Below the pieces are notes generated by a model, which ran no database searches, was not told the DNA's origin, and worked only from the letters and a program-made list of their open reading frames with translations. A program made the position numbers and the translations under genes. Below are positions 43,164 to 51,622 of a stretch of DNA of 64,000 bases, one piece after another; position 1 is the stretch's first letter; each line of letters starts with the position of its first letter. Origin of the DNA: Natroniella sp046097105. GTDB lineage: Bacteria; Bacillota; Halanaerobiia; Halobacteroidales; Halobacteroidaceae. The stretch is from NCBI RefSeq assembly GCF_046097105.1, contig NZ_CP175562.1:62001-126000 (forward strand), given 5' to 3'.

Positions 43164-44015
43164 ATGAGTTTAGAGCAAAAATATCAAAAGTTGCAAAATA
43201 TCATTGAAAAGTTAGGGAGTGTAGTTATTGCTTTTTCTGGAGGAGTAGATAGTACTTTTTTAAGTAAAGTTTGTAGAGATGTTTTAGGAGATAATGCAAT
43301 GGCAGTTACAGCTAGATCATCTACATATCCAGCTAGAGAGTTTAAGGAAGCAAAGCAGTTAGCAAAAGAGATAGGGATTGAACAGGTAGTTATTATTTCA
43401 GAAGAGACAGAAGTGGATGGTTTTGCTAACAATCCACCTGATAGATGCTATTATTGTAAGCATGAACTATTTTCTAAAGTAGAGGAAGTAGCTAAGGTAC
43501 GCAATATAAAGTATGTACTTGATGGTTCTAATTATGATGATTTGCAAGATTTTCGACCAGGAATGAAAGCTGCTGAGGAATTAGAAGTAGTTAGTCCTCT
43601 TAAAGAAGCTGAACTGACCAAGGATGATATTAGAGAATTATCAAAGAGATTGGGACTTCCTACGTGGAATAAACCTGCCTTTGCTTGTTTATCTTCTCGT
43701 TTTCCTTATGGAGAGGAGATAAATGAAGAGAAGTTATCTATGGTTGAGCAAGCGGAAGATTATTTAATAAAGCTTGGTTTTAAACAGTTTAGGGTTAGAC
43801 ATCATGAGCAGATTGCTAGAATTGAAGTTGCCCCTGAGGAAAGAAAGAAATTTTTTGAACTAGAAGTAATGGATCAAATTTCAGCTAAGTTAAAAGAAGT
43901 GGGCTTTATTTATGTAACATTAGATTTAGCAGGTTATCGTCCGGGGAGTATGAATGAGGTGTTAGATGAATCAGAGAAAAAATCGAAAATAAATAGAAAG
44001 AGGGAGAGAGTATGA
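43164..44015 (+). CDS. larE: LarE pyridinium dithiocarboxylate sulfur transferase, three-cysteine type
   Basis: LarE adenylates and sulfurates the nicotinate-derived precursor of the nickel pincer cofactor (NPN) of lactate racemase. It has the PP-loop SGGVDSTF near residue 28. Cys175, in PAFACLSSRFPYG, is equivalent to the sacrificial Cys176 of the Lactobacillus enzyme. In addition Cys95 and Cys98 form CYYC; three cysteines in these places are known from LarE forms that hold a 4Fe-4S cluster and may act catalytically instead of losing sulfur. TAGGAGGTAA fixes the ATG at 43164 (283 residues). It overlaps larB by 4 bases. Confidence 0.92.
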   Translation: MSLEQKYQKLQNIIEKLGSVVIAFSGGVDSTFLSKVCRDVLGDNAMAVTARSSTYPAREFKEAKQLAKEIGIEQVVIISEETEVDGFANNPPDRCYYCKHELFSKVEEVAKVRNIKYVLDGSNYDDLQDFRPGMKAAEELEVVSPLKEAELTKDDIRELSKRLGLPTWNKPAFACLSSRFPYGEEINEEKLSMVEQAEDYLIKLGFKQFRVRHHEQIARIEVAPEERKKFFELEVMDQISAKLKEVGFIYVTLDLAGYRPGSMNEVLDESEKKSKINRKRERV

Positions 44016-44785
44016 AAAATAAAGTTATTAAACAGACATTAGAGCAAGTAAAGAGTGGAAATTTAGATGTAGAATCTGCTATGAAACAGTTAAAAGATTT
44101 ACCGTTTGAAGATTTAGGATATGCAAAAGTAGATCATCATCGTGGCTTGAGAAATGGTTATCCAGAGGTTATTTATTGTGAGGGAAAGTCAGTAGAGCAT
44201 ATTAAAGGGATAGTTGTTAAGATGTTAGAGAGGGATAATAATATTTTAGCAACCAGGGCCAATTCTGAAATTTATGAGGCTTTGCAAAATATAACAGAGG
44301 AGATAGAGTATAATGAATTGGCTAAGACGGTTGTGGTTAAAAGGAGAGAACTTGAAACTACAACAAGTAAAATATTGGTTGTAACTGGTGGAACTTCAGA
44401 TATTCCAGTAGCTGAAGAAGCAGTAGTAACTGCTCAAGTCTTAGGAAATACTGTTGAGAGATTATATGATGTAGGGGTTGCTGGAATTCATCGTCTATTA
44501 TCAAATAGAGATAAATTAGATGAAGCTAATATTATCATTACTGTCGCAGGAATGGAAGGTGCTTTAGCCAGTGTAGTTGGAGGTTTAGTAGATAAACCAG
44601 TAATAGCTGTTCCAACCAGTATCGGTTATGGTGCTAATTTTGAGGGGGTATCGGCATTATTGACCATGTTAAATAGTTGCTCTAGTGGGATTGGGGTAGT
44701 CAATATTGATAATGGTTTTGGTGCTGCTTATCTAGCCAGTACTATTAATCGTCAGATTGAAATTGCAATGGAGGAAAAATCTTAA
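44012..44785 (+). CDS. larB: LarB nicotinate adenine dinucleotide carboxylase/hydrolase
   Basis: LarB carboxylates nicotinic acid adenine dinucleotide and cleaves it, the first step of NPN cofactor synthesis. It is a 257-residue protein with a PurE-like C-terminal domain: VVTGGTSDIPVAEEAVVTAQVLG near residue 130 and GMEGALASVVGGLVDKPVIAVPTSIGYG near 185. The N-terminal about 100 residues are family-specific (FEDLGYAKVDHHRGLRNGYPEVIYCEGK). The ATG overlaps the larE stop in ATGA. The racemase larA is not in this window. Confidence 0.95.
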   Translation: MKNKVIKQTLEQVKSGNLDVESAMKQLKDLPFEDLGYAKVDHHRGLRNGYPEVIYCEGKSVEHIKGIVVKMLERDNNILATRANSEIYEALQNITEEIEYNELAKTVVVKRRELETTTSKILVVTGGTSDIPVAEEAVVTAQVLGNTVERLYDVGVAGIHRLLSNRDKLDEANIIITVAGMEGALASVVGGLVDKPVIAVPTSIGYGANFEGVSALLTMLNSCSSGIGVVNIDNGFGAAYLASTINRQIEIAMEEKS

Positions 44786-44803
44786 TGGGAGATGATATAT
44801 ATT

Positions 44804-45541
44804 ATGGATAAAATACTCTATTTTGACTGTTTAGCAGGGATTAGTGGGGATATGACGATTGGTGCATTACTCGATTTAGGAGTAGATCAAAAAGAGCTTA
44901 TGAAAGAATTAAAAAAAATTGATTTGACTGGTTATCAATTGGAGATTGATTATGGGCAGAAAAATGGGATTACTGGGACTGATTTTAATGTAATTGTAGC
45001 CCAGCACAAGGAACATCAACATCGAAGTTTACAGGATATAAAAGGATTAATCAATTCCAGTAACTTAAATGACAATGTTAAAGAGTTAAGTTGTGAAATT
45101 TTTGAGGTAATAGCTAAAGCAGAGGCTAAAATTCATAATAAATCGTTAGATAAGGTGCACTTTCATGAAGTAGGAGCTGTTGATTCGATTATTGATGTTG
45201 TAGGGGCTGCAATCTGTATAGATAAGCTGAAAATTGATCGAATTTATTCATCCTCTTTACATCTAGGAAGGGGAGTTGTCAATTGTGCTCATGGCAATAT
45301 ACCTGTTCCTGCTCCTGCTACTTTAGAGATTTTACAGGGGCTTCCAGTTTACTCTAAGGGGATAGAAAGTGAGTTGGTTACTCCGACAGGAGCAGCAATA
45401 ATCAAAGTGTTAGCTACTGATTTTATTCCTTATCCTGAGATGGTAATTGAGCAAGTAGGTTATGGATTGGGTACTAAGGAATTAGAGATTAGTAACCTAT
45501 TGCGAGTAACGTTAGGTAAAAAAAAAGAGAAAAAACTTTAA
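44804..45541 (+). CDS. larC: LarC N-terminal part (LarC1), upstream frame
   Basis: The nickel insertase that puts Ni into the pincer cofactor. This frame has MDKILYFDCLAGISGDMTIGALLDLG, KVHFHEVGAVDSIIDVVGAA (metal-type His) and VELV-like GIESELVTPTGAAI. It ends with LRVTLGKKKEKKL and a stop at 45539-45541, in the middle of the family's continuous protein. The ATG at 44804 with GGGAGATGA upstream is preferred over 44792. Full-length LarC requires a -1 shift within 45520-45540; the short form alone would be made otherwise. Confidence 0.92.
   Translation: MDKILYFDCLAGISGDMTIGALLDLGVDQKELMKELKKIDLTGYQLEIDYGQKNGITGTDFNVIVAQHKEHQHRSLQDIKGLINSSNLNDNVKELSCEIFEVIAKAEAKIHNKSLDKVHFHEVGAVDSIIDVVGAAICIDKLKIDRIYSSSLHLGRGVVNCAHGNIPVPAPATLEILQGLPVYSKGIESELVTPTGAAIIKVLATDFIPYPEMVIEQVGYGLGTKELEISNLLRVTLGKKKEKKL
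45518..45541 (+). other. probable -1 ribosomal frameshift site in larC
   Basis: Nine A (45518-45526) in frame as AAA AAA AAA, then GAG and six A. The -1 frame is closed by TAA at 45517-45519 and open from 45520, and the zero frame closes at 45539-45541. The shift is therefore confined to this A-rich stretch. A-AAA-AAA at 45520-45526 allows both tRNA-Lys to re-pair. Transcript slippage on A9 is a possible alternative. Confidence 0.8.
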
Positions 45542-46005
45542 TGATGCTAGAGACTAATATTGATGATATGAATTCAGAGATTTATTCTTATCTAGTTCCT
45601 AAGTTATTTGAAGTAGGTGCTTTAGATGTCTATCTAACAAATATAATGATGAAGAAGAATCGCCCAGGAGTTAAAGTCAACGTATTAGCCATGATAGAAG
45701 TGGTAGAACAGCTTGAAGAAGTGTTATTTAGAGAAACAACTACTTTAGGGATCAGAAAGTATGAAGTAACTAGAGAGAAATTAAGGAGAAGATTATTAGA
45801 AGTAGATACCTGTTTTGGTAAGATAACTGTCAAGATTGCTTTTAAAGCAGGAACAGTTTTGAAGTATGCTCCAGAGTATGAAGAATGTAAATTAGCAGCA
45901 GAGAATTTTGGGGTAGCTTTACAAGATGTTTATCAGGAAGTATTAGCTACGAGTAAAAAATATTTAGAAAATAATGATTTAAAGTTAGAACTTGACAATG
46001 ATTAA
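45541..46005 (+). CDS. larC: LarC C-terminal part (LarC2), -1 frame
   Basis: It continues LarC in the -1 frame: MLETNIDDMNSEIYSYLVPKLFEVGALDVYLTNIMMKKNRPG is the conserved centre of LarC, followed by the MTP-binding C-terminal domain (154 residues to the stop). The ATG at 45541 overlaps the LarC1 stop as TAATG but has no ribosome site. Production as a fusion is thus favoured, as shown for LarC in Lactobacillus plantarum. Independent translation by stop-start coupling cannot be excluded. Confidence 0.9.
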   Translation: MMLETNIDDMNSEIYSYLVPKLFEVGALDVYLTNIMMKKNRPGVKVNVLAMIEVVEQLEEVLFRETTTLGIRKYEVTREKLRRRLLEVDTCFGKITVKIAFKAGTVLKYAPEYEECKLAAENFGVALQDVYQEVLATSKKYLENNDLKLELDND

Positions 46006-46057
46006 GATCTGATTTATACTAACACCAGAACTGAACAATAGACTATTTTAAGTTTTT

Positions 46058-46218
46058 CTCGTATAATTTCGACAATAAGGGTCGGAGGTTTCTACCAACT
46101 AGCCGCAAACTGGTTGACTACGAGATAGTGATATGGTTATATCTATCTATATCTATAGACTCTATCTCTCAAGTTTGGCCCTTAAGGATTCAATTAGGGT
46201 TTATAACTTGAGTTTTTT
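46058..46218 (+). promoter_or_regulatory. guanine riboswitch controlling guaA
   Basis: The aptamer 46058-46124 has P1 CTCG/CGAG, the TATAAT junction, GGGTCGG hairpin, TTTCTACC and the CCAACTAGCCGCAAACTGGTTG hairpin. The junction GACTA carries C at the specificity position, so guanine or hypoxanthine is the ligand. GAGATAG (46122-46128) can pair with CTATCTC upstream of a terminator formed by CTCAAGTT (46168-46175) and AACTTGAG (46205-46212) plus six T. Ligand binding should therefore stop transcription. Confidence 0.93.
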
Positions 46219-46248
46219 GTTTATATTAGATTTAAGGAGGGTTAAATA

Positions 46249-47793
46249 GTGGCACAAAAAGAAACCGTTTTAGTCTTAGATTTTGGAGCACAATACAGTA
46301 AATTGATTGCTAGAAGGATTAGAGAATGTAATGTTTATTCAGAAGTTTTACCTTATAATGTTGATTTAGAGAAGATTAAGCAGTTAGACCCAGCGGGGAT
46401 TGTCTTGTCAGGTGGGCCAGCAAGTGTATATGCTGAAGATGCTCCTTATATAGAGGAGGAAATTTTTGAGCTTGGGATTCCTATCTTAGGAATCTGTTAT
46501 GGAATGCAGTTGATGAGCCACCTGTTGCCTGGAGGCAAGGTTGTAGCAACAGAGAATAGAGAATATGGACGAGCAATGATGGAAGTGAAAAAAGAGTTAG
46601 ATCTATTTGCTGGTTTGGGCCAACGATTAGAGTGTTGGATGAGCCATGGAGATGCTGTTTCTGAAATACCTGATAATTTTGAAGTGATTGGTGTTACAGA
46701 GAATAGTCCAGTAGCTGCAATTGGTAATGCAGAACTAGGTTTTTATGGGGTTCAATTTCACCCTGAAGTGATACATACACCACAGGGAACAGAAATAATT
46801 AAGAATTTTTTATATCAAGTATGTGAGTGTGAAGGAGATTGGACAACTGCTAATTTTATTGAGCAGACAGTAGAAGAGATTAGAGAAAGAGTTGGAGAAA
46901 ATGAACAAGTAATCTGTGGTTTGTCTGGAGGAGTAGATTCTTCAGTAGCAGCTGCTTTAGTAGATAAAGCAATTGGAGAGCAGTTAACCTGTATTTTTGT
47001 TGATCATGGTTTGTTGCGTAAAAATGAAGCATCAGAGGTGAAAAAGACCTTTGGCGAAGAGTTTGAGATGAACTTAGTTGCTATAGAAGCACAGGATAGA
47101 TTTTTAGAACAATTAACTGGAGTTGCAGATCCAGAAGAGAAGAGAAAGGTAATTGGGAATCAATTTATCAGGGTCTTTGAAGAAGAAGCAGCTAAAGTTG
47201 GAGATGCCGGTTATTTAGTGCAAGGTACTATCTATTCTGATGTAATAGAGAGTGGAGAAAGTGAGGACTCTTCTACAATTAAAAGCCATCATAATGTAGG
47301 TGGTTTACCTGAAGATATGGAATTTAAATTGATTGAACCTCTAAGAGGGCTATTTAAAGATGAAGTACGGGAAGTAGGAGAAGAATTAGGACTACCAGCT
47401 AAGATAGTTTGGCGGCAACCTTTTCCTGGGCCAGGCTTAGGGATTAGAGTTTTAAGGGAGGTCACTGAAGAAAAATTAGAGGTTTTAAGAGAAGCAGATG
47501 CTATCTTTAGAGAGGAGATTAGTAAAGCCGAATTGGATCAAGAGATTTGGCAGTATTTTGCTGTTTTGCCTCCAATGCGTAGTGTAGGCGTTATGGGAGA
47601 TGAAAGAACTTATGCTTATACTATTGTGTTACGAGCTGTCAAAAGCAAAGATGCAATGACTGCTGATTGGGCCAAGATTCCTCATCAAGTCTTAGAGCAA
47701 ATTTCAACTAAGATTACTAATCATGTACCACAGGTAAATCGAGTTGTTTATGATATAACTTCCAAACCACCGGCAACTATCGAATGGGAGTAG
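46249..47793 (+). CDS. guaA: GMP synthase (glutamine-hydrolysing)
   Basis: It aminates XMP to GMP. The 514 residues comprise a class I glutamine amidotransferase domain (catalytic Cys in GICYGMQLM near residue 82, His in GVQFHPEV near 170), an ATP-PPase domain with GLSGGVDSSVAA near 225, and the GMP synthase dimerisation domain ending RVVYDITSKPPATIEWE. GTG start after AAGGAGGG. It is controlled by the guanine riboswitch directly upstream, giving end-product feedback. Confidence 0.97.
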   Translation: MAQKETVLVLDFGAQYSKLIARRIRECNVYSEVLPYNVDLEKIKQLDPAGIVLSGGPASVYAEDAPYIEEEIFELGIPILGICYGMQLMSHLLPGGKVVATENREYGRAMMEVKKELDLFAGLGQRLECWMSHGDAVSEIPDNFEVIGVTENSPVAAIGNAELGFYGVQFHPEVIHTPQGTEIIKNFLYQVCECEGDWTTANFIEQTVEEIRERVGENEQVICGLSGGVDSSVAAALVDKAIGEQLTCIFVDHGLLRKNEASEVKKTFGEEFEMNLVAIEAQDRFLEQLTGVADPEEKRKVIGNQFIRVFEEEAAKVGDAGYLVQGTIYSDVIESGESEDSSTIKSHHNVGGLPEDMEFKLIEPLRGLFKDEVREVGEELGLPAKIVWRQPFPGPGLGIRVLREVTEEKLEVLREADAIFREEISKAELDQEIWQYFAVLPPMRSVGVMGDERTYAYTIVLRAVKSKDAMTADWAKIPHQVLEQISTKITNHVPQVNRVVYDITSKPPATIEWE

Positions 47794-47820
47794 GAAGTAA
47801 TTCGAATTATTTTTTACTCG

Positions 47821-47851
47821 ACGAAGAGTTTTTGTAAAAAACGCGTAGAGG
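47821..47851 (+). repeat. hairpin repeat copy F
   Basis: GTTTTT-GTA-AAAAAC within the flanks ACGAAGA and GCGTAGAGG. This is the same flank pattern as the hairpins in the leuC-leuD gap and after cimA. It lies 28 bases after the guaA stop. The rest of the gap to 48005 is AT-rich with nothing else recognised. Confidence 0.45.
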
Positions 47852-48005
47852 TCTTGAAGCAGTAGCAACCAAGGTAAAGGCGAACTATAAACTAGAAAAC
47901 TATAAAAATATTAGCTTTAGCCTTGAACAATATCTTAAGCTATGATAATATTATACTGTAAAAGGATATAATACTAATTGATTTCAAACTAATAAAATTT
48001 TATTA

Positions 48006-48147
48006 CCTCCGTATAATCTCAGGGATAAGGCCTGAAAGTTTCTACCGACTAGCCGTAAATTAGTCGACTACGGGAAAAGATGTAGTTTTATGCTACATCT
48101 TTATCCCAAGCTATTAATTCCCTCTGGAATTATAATTTGGGATTTTT
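48006..48147 (+). promoter_or_regulatory. guanine riboswitch controlling the purine permease
   Basis: CCGTATAATC with a CAGG/CCTG hairpin, TTTCTACC, the CGACTAGCCGTAAATTAGTCG hairpin and GACTACGGG form the purine aptamer, again with C at the specificity position. The terminator arms ATCCCAA (48103-48109) and TTTGGGAT follow an extra ATGTAG/CTACAT stem, with TTTTTG after. This is the second copy of the class within 2 kb, in front of a transporter instead of an enzyme. Confidence 0.92.
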
Positions 48148-48198
48148 GTTTTTTAAAAGTTTAATTAAATAAAACACCTAAACTAGGAGGGACTTTTA

Positions 48199-49512
48199 AT
48201 GAATGAACTTTTGGAAAATCTTTTCAATTTGGAAGAAAACGGAACTAATCTTAAGACAGAAGTTATAGCTGGTTTGACTACATTTATGACAATGGCTTAC
48301 ATTATTATTGTTAATCCTATAATTTTGAGTGATGCAGGAATGCCATTTGAAGCAGTTATGGCTGCAACAGTTATATCTGCAGCAATTTCTACTTTGATTA
48401 TGGGGTTATATGCTAATTATCCTTTTGCTTTAGCACCAGGGATGGGATTGAATGCGTTCTTTGCCTATACTGTAGTGATTGGTATGGGGCTTAGTTGGCA
48501 AGCGGCTTTGGCAGCAGTCTTTATTTCAGGTATATTTTTTATTATTATTACGGTAACTGGTCTTAGAACAGTTTTAGTTAATGCAATTCCTTTATCTTTA
48601 AAAAAAGCAGTTAGTGCAGGAATTGGTCTTTTTATAGCTTTAATCGGTTTGAAGAATGCTCATATTGTTATAGCAGATGATGCTACTTTAGTTGCATTAA
48701 CAGATAATTTAACTCAAGCTGATACTCTTTTAGCTTTGATTGGTTTAATTGTTACGGCTATTTTAATGGCCAAGAATATTAAAGGCTCTATTTTAATTGG
48801 AATTATTATTACTACTATTATTGGAATTCCAATGGGGGTTGTGGAGATTGGAGAAGGGTTTTCACCTTTTTCACTGGAAGTAAATTTTGAAGCTTTTGGT
48901 GCATTTTTAGATGGATTTCCGGAATTGTTTAATTTTGGGATCTTAAATGTGATTTTGGCTTTAACCTTTGTTGATTTATTCGATACGATTGGAACTTTAG
49001 TCGGAACTGGAGCTCGAGCAGGAATGTTAGATGAAGATGGAAACTTACCGCGAGCTGGTAAAGCATTGATGGCCGATTCTATTGGAACAACTGCAGGAGC
49101 AATCCTTGGAACTAGTACAGTAACTACTTATGTTGAAAGTACAGCAGGAGTAGTTGAAGGTGGAAAGACAGGATTAACTGCAGTTGTAGTAGCTATTTTG
49201 TTTCTTCTTTCATTATTAATTTCTCCTTTAGTATTATTAGTACCAGGGGCAGCAACAGCTCCAGCTTTGATTATAGTAGGTGTTTTAATGATGGGAGCTA
49301 TTAAAGGGGTTGATTTTGAAGACTTTACAGAAGCTTTTCCAGCTTTTATGACAATTGCAATGATGCCTTTTACTTTTAGTATTGCTGAAGGAATTGCAGC
49401 TGGAATTATCTTTTACCCAATTATGAAGTTGGTATCTGGAAGAGCTGAGGAGACTAATATGGTAATTAATATTTTAGCACTATTATTTGTAATAAAATAT
49501 TTGTTTATGTAA
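48199..49512 (+). CDS. pbuG: guanine/hypoxanthine permease, NCS2 AzgA/PbuG type
   Basis: A 437-residue membrane carrier with about 13 helices. LKTEVIAGLTTFMTMAYIIIVNP at the start, FALAPGMGLNAFFAY near residue 78 and DLFDTIGTLVGTG near 255 are AzgA-group signatures; proton-linked uptake of hypoxanthine and guanine is expected. AGGAGGGAC precedes the ATG. Its control by a guanine riboswitch supports guanine/hypoxanthine as substrate. Confidence 0.93.
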   Translation: MNELLENLFNLEENGTNLKTEVIAGLTTFMTMAYIIIVNPIILSDAGMPFEAVMAATVISAAISTLIMGLYANYPFALAPGMGLNAFFAYTVVIGMGLSWQAALAAVFISGIFFIIITVTGLRTVLVNAIPLSLKKAVSAGIGLFIALIGLKNAHIVIADDATLVALTDNLTQADTLLALIGLIVTAILMAKNIKGSILIGIIITTIIGIPMGVVEIGEGFSPFSLEVNFEAFGAFLDGFPELFNFGILNVILALTFVDLFDTIGTLVGTGARAGMLDEDGNLPRAGKALMADSIGTTAGAILGTSTVTTYVESTAGVVEGGKTGLTAVVVAILFLLSLLISPLVLLVPGAATAPALIIVGVLMMGAIKGVDFEDFTEAFPAFMTIAMMPFTFSIAEGIAAGIIFYPIMKLVSGRAEETNMVINILALLFVIKYLFM

Positions 49513-49531
49513 AAGTAATTTGGTCTATTAT

Positions 49532-49576
49532 AAGCATAAGTTATCTTCTCTTTAAGGAGATAGCTTATGCTTTTTT
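49532..49576 (+). terminator. terminator of the permease gene
   Basis: AGCATAAG (49533-49540) pairs with CTTATGCT (49564-49571), with inner ATCT/AGAT pairing and six T at the end. Confidence 0.88.
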
Positions 49577-49735
49577 ATTGTTTTGGGAATTATATTTTTT
49601 AACTGATTATTTAGATTTTAACTTAACCTTAACAACCTAAAGTGTAGAATCTCTTTTACTTTAATACATTAAACTGCTGGTAATGAGCTTTAAAATGTAT
49701 TATAATAAGGTTAAGAAAACTAGGAGGTGCGGGAT

Positions 49736-50023
49736 TTGAATTCTAAATTAAAGGATGAATTTACAGAACAATTATTTGAAGCGATCTTATTATTAAAGAA
49801 TAAAGAGGAATGTTATAAGTTTTTTGAGGATATATGTACAGTTAATGAAATAAAATCTTTGGCTCAGCGTTTGGAGGTAGCTAAGATGTTAAAAGAAGGA
49901 GCTACTTATGATGAAATTGCTCAAGATACAGGAGCAAGTACTGCTACTATTAGTAGAGTAAAAAAATGTTTGAATTATGGTGCTGATGGTTATCAGTTGA
50001 TTTTAGACAGAATGGTTGAATAA
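49736..50023 (+). CDS. TrpR/YerC-family transcriptional regulator
   Basis: A 95-residue helical DNA-binding protein of the YerC/YecD subgroup of the TrpR superfamily. A helix-turn-helix lies in GATYDEIAQDTGASTATISRVKKCLNYG (residues about 60-87), after SLAQRLEVAKMLKEG. The regulon is unknown in the group. TTG at 49736 is chosen because AGGAGGTG (49722-49729) is well spaced for it. It is a single-gene unit ended by the hairpin at 50045. Confidence 0.9.
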   Translation: MNSKLKDEFTEQLFEAILLLKNKEECYKFFEDICTVNEIKSLAQRLEVAKMLKEGATYDEIAQDTGASTATISRVKKCLNYGADGYQLILDRMVE

Positions 50024-50044
50024 AATATAACCCCTGTTTTGTTT

Positions 50045-50083
50045 AAGAGATCACTAAATTTAGTGGTCTCTTATATTTTTTTT
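50045..50083 (+). terminator. terminator of the YerC-like gene
   Basis: AAGAGAxCACTAAA with TTTAGTGxTCTCTT (50045-50072) and a T-rich tail. Confidence 0.88.
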
Positions 50084-50125
50084 AACGAGTGGCACAATAA
50101 AGGATAGTTAGATAAGAGGAGGTGA

Positions 50126-51361
50126 ATGATGCAGGTAGTTCATGCAACTTTTGAATCAGGAGAAGGGGAAGAAGCAGTTGATTTATTAAAGAGGTTAGGG
50201 CTTGATATTGAAAATTATAAATTGATTGAATCTGAAACCGGAGATCTATTGATTATAAATTTATTATATGGTAATGAAGATCAATTATTGGATGGGTTAA
50301 AGGAACAGTTTAATTTTTCAGAAAGTCCAGATCGGAGTTTGGTTATTTTTACTCCTGATACGATAATACCTAGGGATAAAGAAAAAGTTAAAGAACATAA
50401 TTATCGAGCATCTAGAGAGACAATTGTCACTTATGCTAAAGATAATAGTAAAGTAGATAGCCAGTTTTTAATTCTAGCTGTAGTGGCTGCTATTATAGCC
50501 TCATTAGGACTGATTATTGATAATACGGCAGTAATTGTAGGTTCAATGGTGATTGCTCCAGTCTTCGGGCCAATCATTGCGATAGCAGTAGGAATTGTAT
50601 TAGGTGATTTGAAACTATTAGTCCAAGGGTTGGTTGCTGAATTGGTAGTAGTTTTGGTGGCTGTTATGATTGGTGTTTTATCAGGAGGGATAATTCCTAA
50701 TGTAACAATCAATAGGGCTTTACAAGTTAGAATGTTACCAACATTACCTGATTTATTGATTGCTTTTGCTGCTGGAGGAGCAGGAGCTTATTCATTAGTA
50801 ACTAATGTTAAACAACAGTTGATAGGAGTAGTAATTGCTGCTGCTTTAATTCCTGTAATGGCAACTATTGGGATAGGAATTGCGTTGTGGAGTTGGCCCT
50901 TATTTTCTGGAGCGGTATTATTATTATTAGCTAACTTTTTTGCATTATTATTGGCGATTGTAATTACCTTTTATTTTAAAGGTTTAAAACCACAGTTTTG
51001 GTATGACTTAACTGCTAAAAAATTAATTAAAAAGAGCTTGATTGTTTTGATCATATCTTTGATTTTATTAGCTGTACCATTATGGGTAATTACATATCAG
51101 CAGATGGTCAAAGAACAACCAGAAGATATTGTTCGCCAAACTTATAGAGAGTATTTTAAGGATCAGTTTGAGAGTAGATTAATTAGAGTTGAGATAGAAG
51201 AGGAGCGAATAGAATTGATCTTTTATAGTCCGCAAAGAAAAGAAAAAGAAGAGCTTGATAGCTTAGCCAAGCAGATTCAACGGCAACTAGAAAGGGATTA
51301 TACAATTGAATTTGAAATTATTCCAACACAGAGATTTAAAGTAGATGCTAATTCTTCTTGA
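50126..51361 (+). CDS. DUF389 membrane protein
   Basis: 411 residues. A soluble N-terminal domain (about 1-110, MQVVHATFESGEGEEAVDLLKRLGL...) is followed by six hydrophobic helices (about 115-330) holding the DUF389 core DNTAVIVGSMVIAPVFGPIIAIAVG. A cytoplasmic C-terminal domain of about 75 residues comes last. The family has no proven function; a transport or sensing role is presumed. GAGGAGGTGA lies just before tandem ATG codons at 50126 and 50129. The gap downstream to cysK holds the second inverted-repeat element. Confidence 0.88.
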   Translation: MMQVVHATFESGEGEEAVDLLKRLGLDIENYKLIESETGDLLIINLLYGNEDQLLDGLKEQFNFSESPDRSLVIFTPDTIIPRDKEKVKEHNYRASRETIVTYAKDNSKVDSQFLILAVVAAIIASLGLIIDNTAVIVGSMVIAPVFGPIIAIAVGIVLGDLKLLVQGLVAELVVVLVAVMIGVLSGGIIPNVTINRALQVRMLPTLPDLLIAFAAGGAGAYSLVTNVKQQLIGVVIAAALIPVMATIGIGIALWSWPLFSGAVLLLLANFFALLLAIVITFYFKGLKPQFWYDLTAKKLIKKSLIVLIISLILLAVPLWVITYQQMVKEQPEDIVRQTYREYFKDQFESRLIRVEIEEERIELIFYSPQRKEKEELDSLAKQIQRQLERDYTIEFEIIPTQRFKVDANSS

Positions 51362-51461
51362 CAGGGAGTAGTTTTTTTTGTAAACTATAACTGGATAAAA
51401 ACAAAGTGATTTACTTGGGTATCATAGAGGTTAACTTAAATTATAACTTTATTACACAAAA

Positions 51462-51539
51462 GTGTCAGTAAGAAAATCTAATTTTAAGGGCTTATTTTTA
51501 GAGTGGTTAACGGATTTGTGCTTAACAGGCTACTGATAC
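51462..51539. repeat. inverted-repeat element upstream of cysK
   Basis: GTGTCAGTA (51462-51470) is inverted as TACTGATAC (51531-51539), one mismatch. The ends are the same as those of the element before groES (40553-40684), and the interior begins with similar AT-rich sequence but is shorter, 78 against 132 bases. It has no coding capacity. Confidence 0.55.
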
Positions 51540-51622
51540 TAAATATCAATTTAGCTGACGAACATAATTTGGAGATGAATATAGTTTAGATATAAAAATT
51601 AGTAAATAGGAGGTTTTTTAAG

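Noticed and set aside
44804..46005. larC as a frameshifted pseudogene
   Set aside because: The break lies exactly on a slippery A tract with the two frames overlapping only there, both halves are otherwise intact, and programmed frameshifting of larC is known.
47797..47815. TAATTCGAATTA palindrome with T run after guaA as a terminator
   Set aside because: The stem is all AT except two bases and has no real loop; too weak to list as a terminator although it may contribute.
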